Notes under the pieces: generated by a model
Told to the model about the DNA's origin: nothing
Database searches by the model: none
Seen by the model: only the letters and a program-made list of their open reading frames with translations
Made by a program: the position numbers and the translations under genes
From: Rubrivivax sp.
GTDB lineage: Bacteria > Pseudomonadota > Gammaproteobacteria > Burkholderiales > Burkholderiaceae_C
Direction: 5' to 3'
NCBI GenBank assembly: GCA_016707445.1
Contig: JADJHR010000001.1
Coordinates: forward strand, 620,001 to 684,000
Length of the DNA stretch: 64,000 nucleotides
Shown here: in pieces, positions 61,318 to 64,000 of the stretch
Numbering within the stretch: the first letter of the stretch is position 1
Layout of the letters: the number at the start of each line of letters is the position of its first letter

Positions 61318-63123
61318 ATGGCTTCTACTTCATCGCTGAGCAAGCGCAAGTTCGACGTCGTCATCGTCGGTGCCGGCGGCTCGGGCATGCGCGCGTCGCT
61401 GCAGCTGGCGCTGGCCGGGCTGAACGTGGCCGTGCTTTCCAAGGTGTTCCCGACACGGTCGCACACGGTGGCCGCGCAGGGCGGCATCGGCGCCAGCCTG
61501 GGCAACATGTCCGAGGACAACTGGCACTACCACTTCTACGACACCGTCAAGGGGTCGGACTGGCTGGGTGACCAGGACGCGATCGAGTTCATGTGCCGCG
61601 AGGCGCCCAAGGTCGTGTACGAGCTCGAGCATTTCGGCATGCCTTTCGACCGCAACCCCGACGGCACGATCTACCAGCGCCCGTTCGGCGGCCACACCGC
61701 CAACTATGGTGAAAAACCGGTGCAGCGCGCCTGCGCCGCGGCCGACCGCACCGGCCACGCGATGCTGCACACGCTGTACCAGCGCAACGTGGCCGCGCGC
61801 ACCAACTTCTTCGTCGAGTGGATGGCGCTGGACCTGATCCGCGATGCGTCGGGTGACGTGCTGGGCGTCATCGCGCTGGAGATGGAAACCGGCGAGGTGC
61901 ACATCCTGCAGGCCAAGACCACGATGCTGGCCACCGGGGGTGCCGGCCGCATTTTTGCGGCCAGCACCAACGCCTACATCAACACCGGCGACGGCCTGGG
62001 CATGGCCGCGCGCGCCGGCATCCCGCTCGAGGACATGGAGTTCTGGCAGTTCCACCCGACCGGCGTGCACAACGCCGGCGTGCTGCTGACCGAAGGCTGC
62101 CGGGGCGAAGGCGCGATCCTGCGCAACGTCAACGGCGAGCGTTTCATGGAGCGCTACGCGCCGACGCTGAAGGACCTGGCGCCGCGCGACTTCGTCTCGC
62201 GCTGCATGGACCAGGAGATCAAGGAAGGGCGCGGCTGCGGTCCGAACAAGGACTACATCAACCTCGACATGACGCACCTGGGCGCCGAGACGATCATGAA
62301 GCGCCTGCCCAGCGTGTTCGAGATCGGCCACAACTTCGCCAACGTCGACATCACCAAGGAGCCGATCCCGGTGGTGCCGACCATCCACTACCAGATGGGC
62401 GGCATCCCGACCAACATCCACGGCCAGGTGGTGACGCCGAAGAACGGTGACCCCAACACCGTCGTGAACGGTCTGTATGCGGTGGGCGAATGCTCCTGCG
62501 TCAGCGTGCACGGCGCCAACCGGCTGGGCACCAACTCGCTGCTCGACCTGCTGGTCTTCGGCCGCGCCGCGGGCAATCACATCGTCGAGTTCAACAACAA
62601 GAGCAAGCTGCACAAGCCGCTGCCGGGCGACGCCGCCGACCGCACGCTGGCGCGTCTGGCGCGGCTGGACGCCAGCACCAGCGGCGAATACGCGCAGGAC
62701 GTGGCCGGCGACATCCGCAGCACGATGCAGTTGCACGCGGGCGTGTTCCGTACCCAGGCCACCATGGACGAAGGCAAGACGCAGATCGCCGCGTTGCGCA
62801 AGCGCGTCCAGGCCATCACGCTCAAGGACAAGAGCCAGGTCTTCAACACCGCCCGCATCGAGGCGCTGGAGGTCGAGAACCTGATCGAGTGCGCGCAGGC
62901 GACGATGGTCTCGGCCGCGGCGCGCAAGGAATGCCGGGGCGCGCACACGGTCGAGGACTACGAGCGCGGCGCCGACGATCCCGAGTTTCCGCTCGGCCGC
63001 AACGACCGCGACTGGCTCAAGCACACGCTGTGGTCATCGGCCACCAACAGCCTGGACTACAAGCCGGTCAAGCTGCAGCCGCTGACCGTCGACAGCGTAC
63101 CCCCGAAAGTGCGCACCTTCTGA
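61318..63123 (+). CDS. sdhA: Succinate dehydrogenase flavoprotein subunit
   Basis: A 601-residue flavoprotein that oxidises succinate to fumarate in the TCA cycle and respiratory complex II. FAD motifs are DVVIVGAGGSGMRASLQLA and TRSHTVAAQGGIGASLGN, the His being the covalent FAD attachment. Active-site segments include QFHPTGVHNAGVLLTEGCRGEGAIL, MTHLGAETIMKRLP and HGANRLGTNSLLDL. The ATG at 61318, just after the sdhD stop, gives the expected length. Contrast with the accessory flavoprotein at 49925, which lacks the FAD-linking His. Confidence 0.97.
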   Translation: MASTSSLSKRKFDVVIVGAGGSGMRASLQLALAGLNVAVLSKVFPTRSHTVAAQGGIGASLGNMSEDNWHYHFYDTVKGSDWLGDQDAIEFMCREAPKVVYELEHFGMPFDRNPDGTIYQRPFGGHTANYGEKPVQRACAAADRTGHAMLHTLYQRNVAARTNFFVEWMALDLIRDASGDVLGVIALEMETGEVHILQAKTTMLATGGAGRIFAASTNAYINTGDGLGMAARAGIPLEDMEFWQFHPTGVHNAGVLLTEGCRGEGAILRNVNGERFMERYAPTLKDLAPRDFVSRCMDQEIKEGRGCGPNKDYINLDMTHLGAETIMKRLPSVFEIGHNFANVDITKEPIPVVPTIHYQMGGIPTNIHGQVVTPKNGDPNTVVNGLYAVGECSCVSVHGANRLGTNSLLDLLVFGRAAGNHIVEFNNKSKLHKPLPGDAADRTLARLARLDASTSGEYAQDVAGDIRSTMQLHAGVFRTQATMDEGKTQIAALRKRVQAITLKDKSQVFNTARIEALEVENLIECAQATMVSAAARKECRGAHTVEDYERGADDPEFPLGRNDRDWLKHTLWSSATNSLDYKPVKLQPLTVDSVPPKVRTF

Positions 63124-63146
63124 TCGCGCAGGAAAGCAACCCGAAC

Positions 63147-63851
63147 ATGACCAAGCGCAGTTTCCAGATCTACCGCTACGACCCGGACAAGGACACCAAA
63201 CCGTACATGCAGACGCTGGAGGTCGAGCTCGACGGCAGCGAACGCATGCTGCTCGACGCGCTGATGAAGCTCAAGGCGATCGACCCGTCGTTGAGCTTTC
63301 GCCGCAGCTGCCGCGAAGGCGTGTGCGGGTCGGACGCCATGAACATCAACGGCAAGAACGGCCTGGCCTGCCTGACCAACATGCGCGAGCTGCAGGGCAC
63401 GGTGGTGCTCAAGCCGCTGCCGGGCCTGCCGGTGGTGCGCGACCTGATCGTCGACATGACGCAGTTCTTCACGCAGTACCACTCGATCAAGCCCTACCTG
63501 ATCAACGAGACGCTGCCGCCCGAGACCGAGCGTCTGCAAAGCCCCGAAGAGCGCGACGAGCTCAACGGCCTGTACGAGTGCATCCTGTGCGCCAGCTGCT
63601 CGACCAGCTGCCCCAGTTTCTGGTGGAACCCCGACAAGTTCGTCGGCCCGGCCGGATTGCTGCAGGCCTACCGCTTCATCGCCGACAGCCGCGATCAGGC
63701 CACCGGTGAGCGACTGGACAACCTGGAAGACCCGTACCGGCTGTTCCGTTGCCACAGCATCATGAACTGCGTCGACGCCTGCCCCAAGGGCCTGAACCCG
63801 ACCAAGGCGATCGGCAAGATCAAAGAGCTGATGGTCCGCCGGGCGGTCTGA
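63147..63851 (+). CDS. sdhB: Succinate dehydrogenase iron-sulfur subunit
   Basis: A 234-residue iron-sulfur protein. [2Fe-2S] ligands lie in CREGVCGSDAMNINGKNGLAC (the third position is Asp, as in many SdhB proteins). The [4Fe-4S] and [3Fe-4S] ligands lie in CILCASCSTSC, CHSIMNC and CPKGLNP. It passes electrons from SdhA to the quinone site. Starts 23 bp after sdhA with AGGAAAGC upstream. Confidence 0.96.
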   Translation: MTKRSFQIYRYDPDKDTKPYMQTLEVELDGSERMLLDALMKLKAIDPSLSFRRSCREGVCGSDAMNINGKNGLACLTNMRELQGTVVLKPLPGLPVVRDLIVDMTQFFTQYHSIKPYLINETLPPETERLQSPEERDELNGLYECILCASCSTSCPSFWWNPDKFVGPAGLLQAYRFIADSRDQATGERLDNLEDPYRLFRCHSIMNCVDACPKGLNPTKAIGKIKELMVRRAV

Positions 63852-63859
63852 ACGACGTC

Positions 63860-64000
63860 ATGAGACTCGACGAACGGTCCTTGAGCAAGCTGAAGTGGCG
63901 TTGCCGCCGCGGTTTGCTGGAGAACGATCTGTTCATCGAGCGCTTCTTTCGCCACCACGAGGAGACGATCACGACAAGGCAGGCTGCAGGACTACAGATC
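63860..64000 (+). CDS. sdhE: SdhE, FAD assembly factor (cut by window edge)
   Basis: The first 47 residues of a small protein beginning MRLDERSLSKLKWRCRRGLL. It matches SdhE (YgfY/SdhAF2), which promotes covalent attachment of FAD to SdhA. The diagnostic RGxxE motif is RRGLLEND, followed by LFIERFFRHHEE. It starts 8 bp after sdhB as last recognised member of the sdh operon. The gene runs past the end of the window. Confidence 0.88.
   Translation, partial: MRLDERSLSKLKWRCRRGLLENDLFIERFFRHHEETITTRQAAGLQI

Noticed and set aside
54580..63851. Accessory SDH-like genes as a recent duplicate of sdhCDAB
   Set aside because: The subunits are too divergent (FAD-linking His absent, different Cys spacing context, different gene order) for a recent copy.

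Overview
The window reads as a chromosomal segment of a high-GC (roughly two-thirds G+C by eye) betaproteobacterium of the order Burkholderiales, most like the Rubrivivax/Leptothrix/Ideonella group. This is inferred from the red-type (form IC) RuBisCO operon, the CbbR/CbbX pair, the gene set around sdhCDAB-sdhE, mdh and GntR, the abundance of TctC (Bug) binding proteins, and codon use dominated by G/C third positions. There are no rRNA or tRNA genes, no CRISPR array and no intact insertion sequence.

Layout. 1-3996: start of metG, a YgiQ-type radical SAM protein, a CMD-Rieske fusion and a small exported DsrE protein. 3986-11490: cbbR divergent from a compact Calvin-cycle operon in the order cbbL-cbbS-cbbE-cbbX-cbbF-cbbP-cbbY, closed by a hairpin. 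11658-17200: purU (frameshifted), a TctC remnant, then a GntR-regulated sugar-acid type operon (regulator, 2-hydroxyacid dehydrogenase, enolase-superfamily enzyme, TctC) with two tandem TGGT-N3-ACCA operators. 17570-24946: a large RTX repeat protein, a class V aminotransferase (frameshifted), acyltransferase and enoyl-CoA hydratase-like genes, and an outer-membrane DUF5916-type protein. 25051-32281: universal stress protein behind an FNR/ANR-like box, a phasin-like protein, a KAS III enzyme, sbcB, a small caspase-like protein and PBP1A. 32278-41156: cpdB, acnB with an AbrB/PIN toxin-antitoxin pair just upstream, a CoA-ester lyase and gnd. 41250-49023: an internally deleted M1 aminopeptidase, two short-chain dehydrogenases, an acyl-CoA synthetase, several exported proteins of unknown function and an 86-bp tandem repeat. 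49179-58385: a nine-gene operon divergent from a LysR regulator that encodes a second succinate dehydrogenase/fumarate reductase-like complex, a two-subunit class I fumarase-like hydratase, a TctC binding protein, a TPP enzyme and a TauE/SafE exporter. 58462-64000: mdh, a GntR regulator, the housekeeping sdhCDAB operon and the start of sdhE.

How the genes fit together. The cbb operon supplies CO2 fixation: RuBisCO, its activase, phosphoribulokinase, fructose-bisphosphatase, ribulose-phosphate epimerase and a xylulose-bisphosphate phosphatase. acnB, mdh and sdhCDAB are TCA-cycle genes. The 49-58 kb operon repeats the TCA logic of succinate oxidation and fumarate hydration with different, probably substrate-specialised enzymes plus uptake, export and TPP-dependent functions. 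It is the best candidate in the window for an undescribed pathway.

Limits. Three otherwise well-conserved genes (purU, the class V aminotransferase and the accessory SdhA-like flavoprotein) each need removal of one base to read through. Three +1 insertions of similar character suggest sequence error at least as strongly as real mutation. Family assignments rest on motifs read from the sequence; no database search was run.
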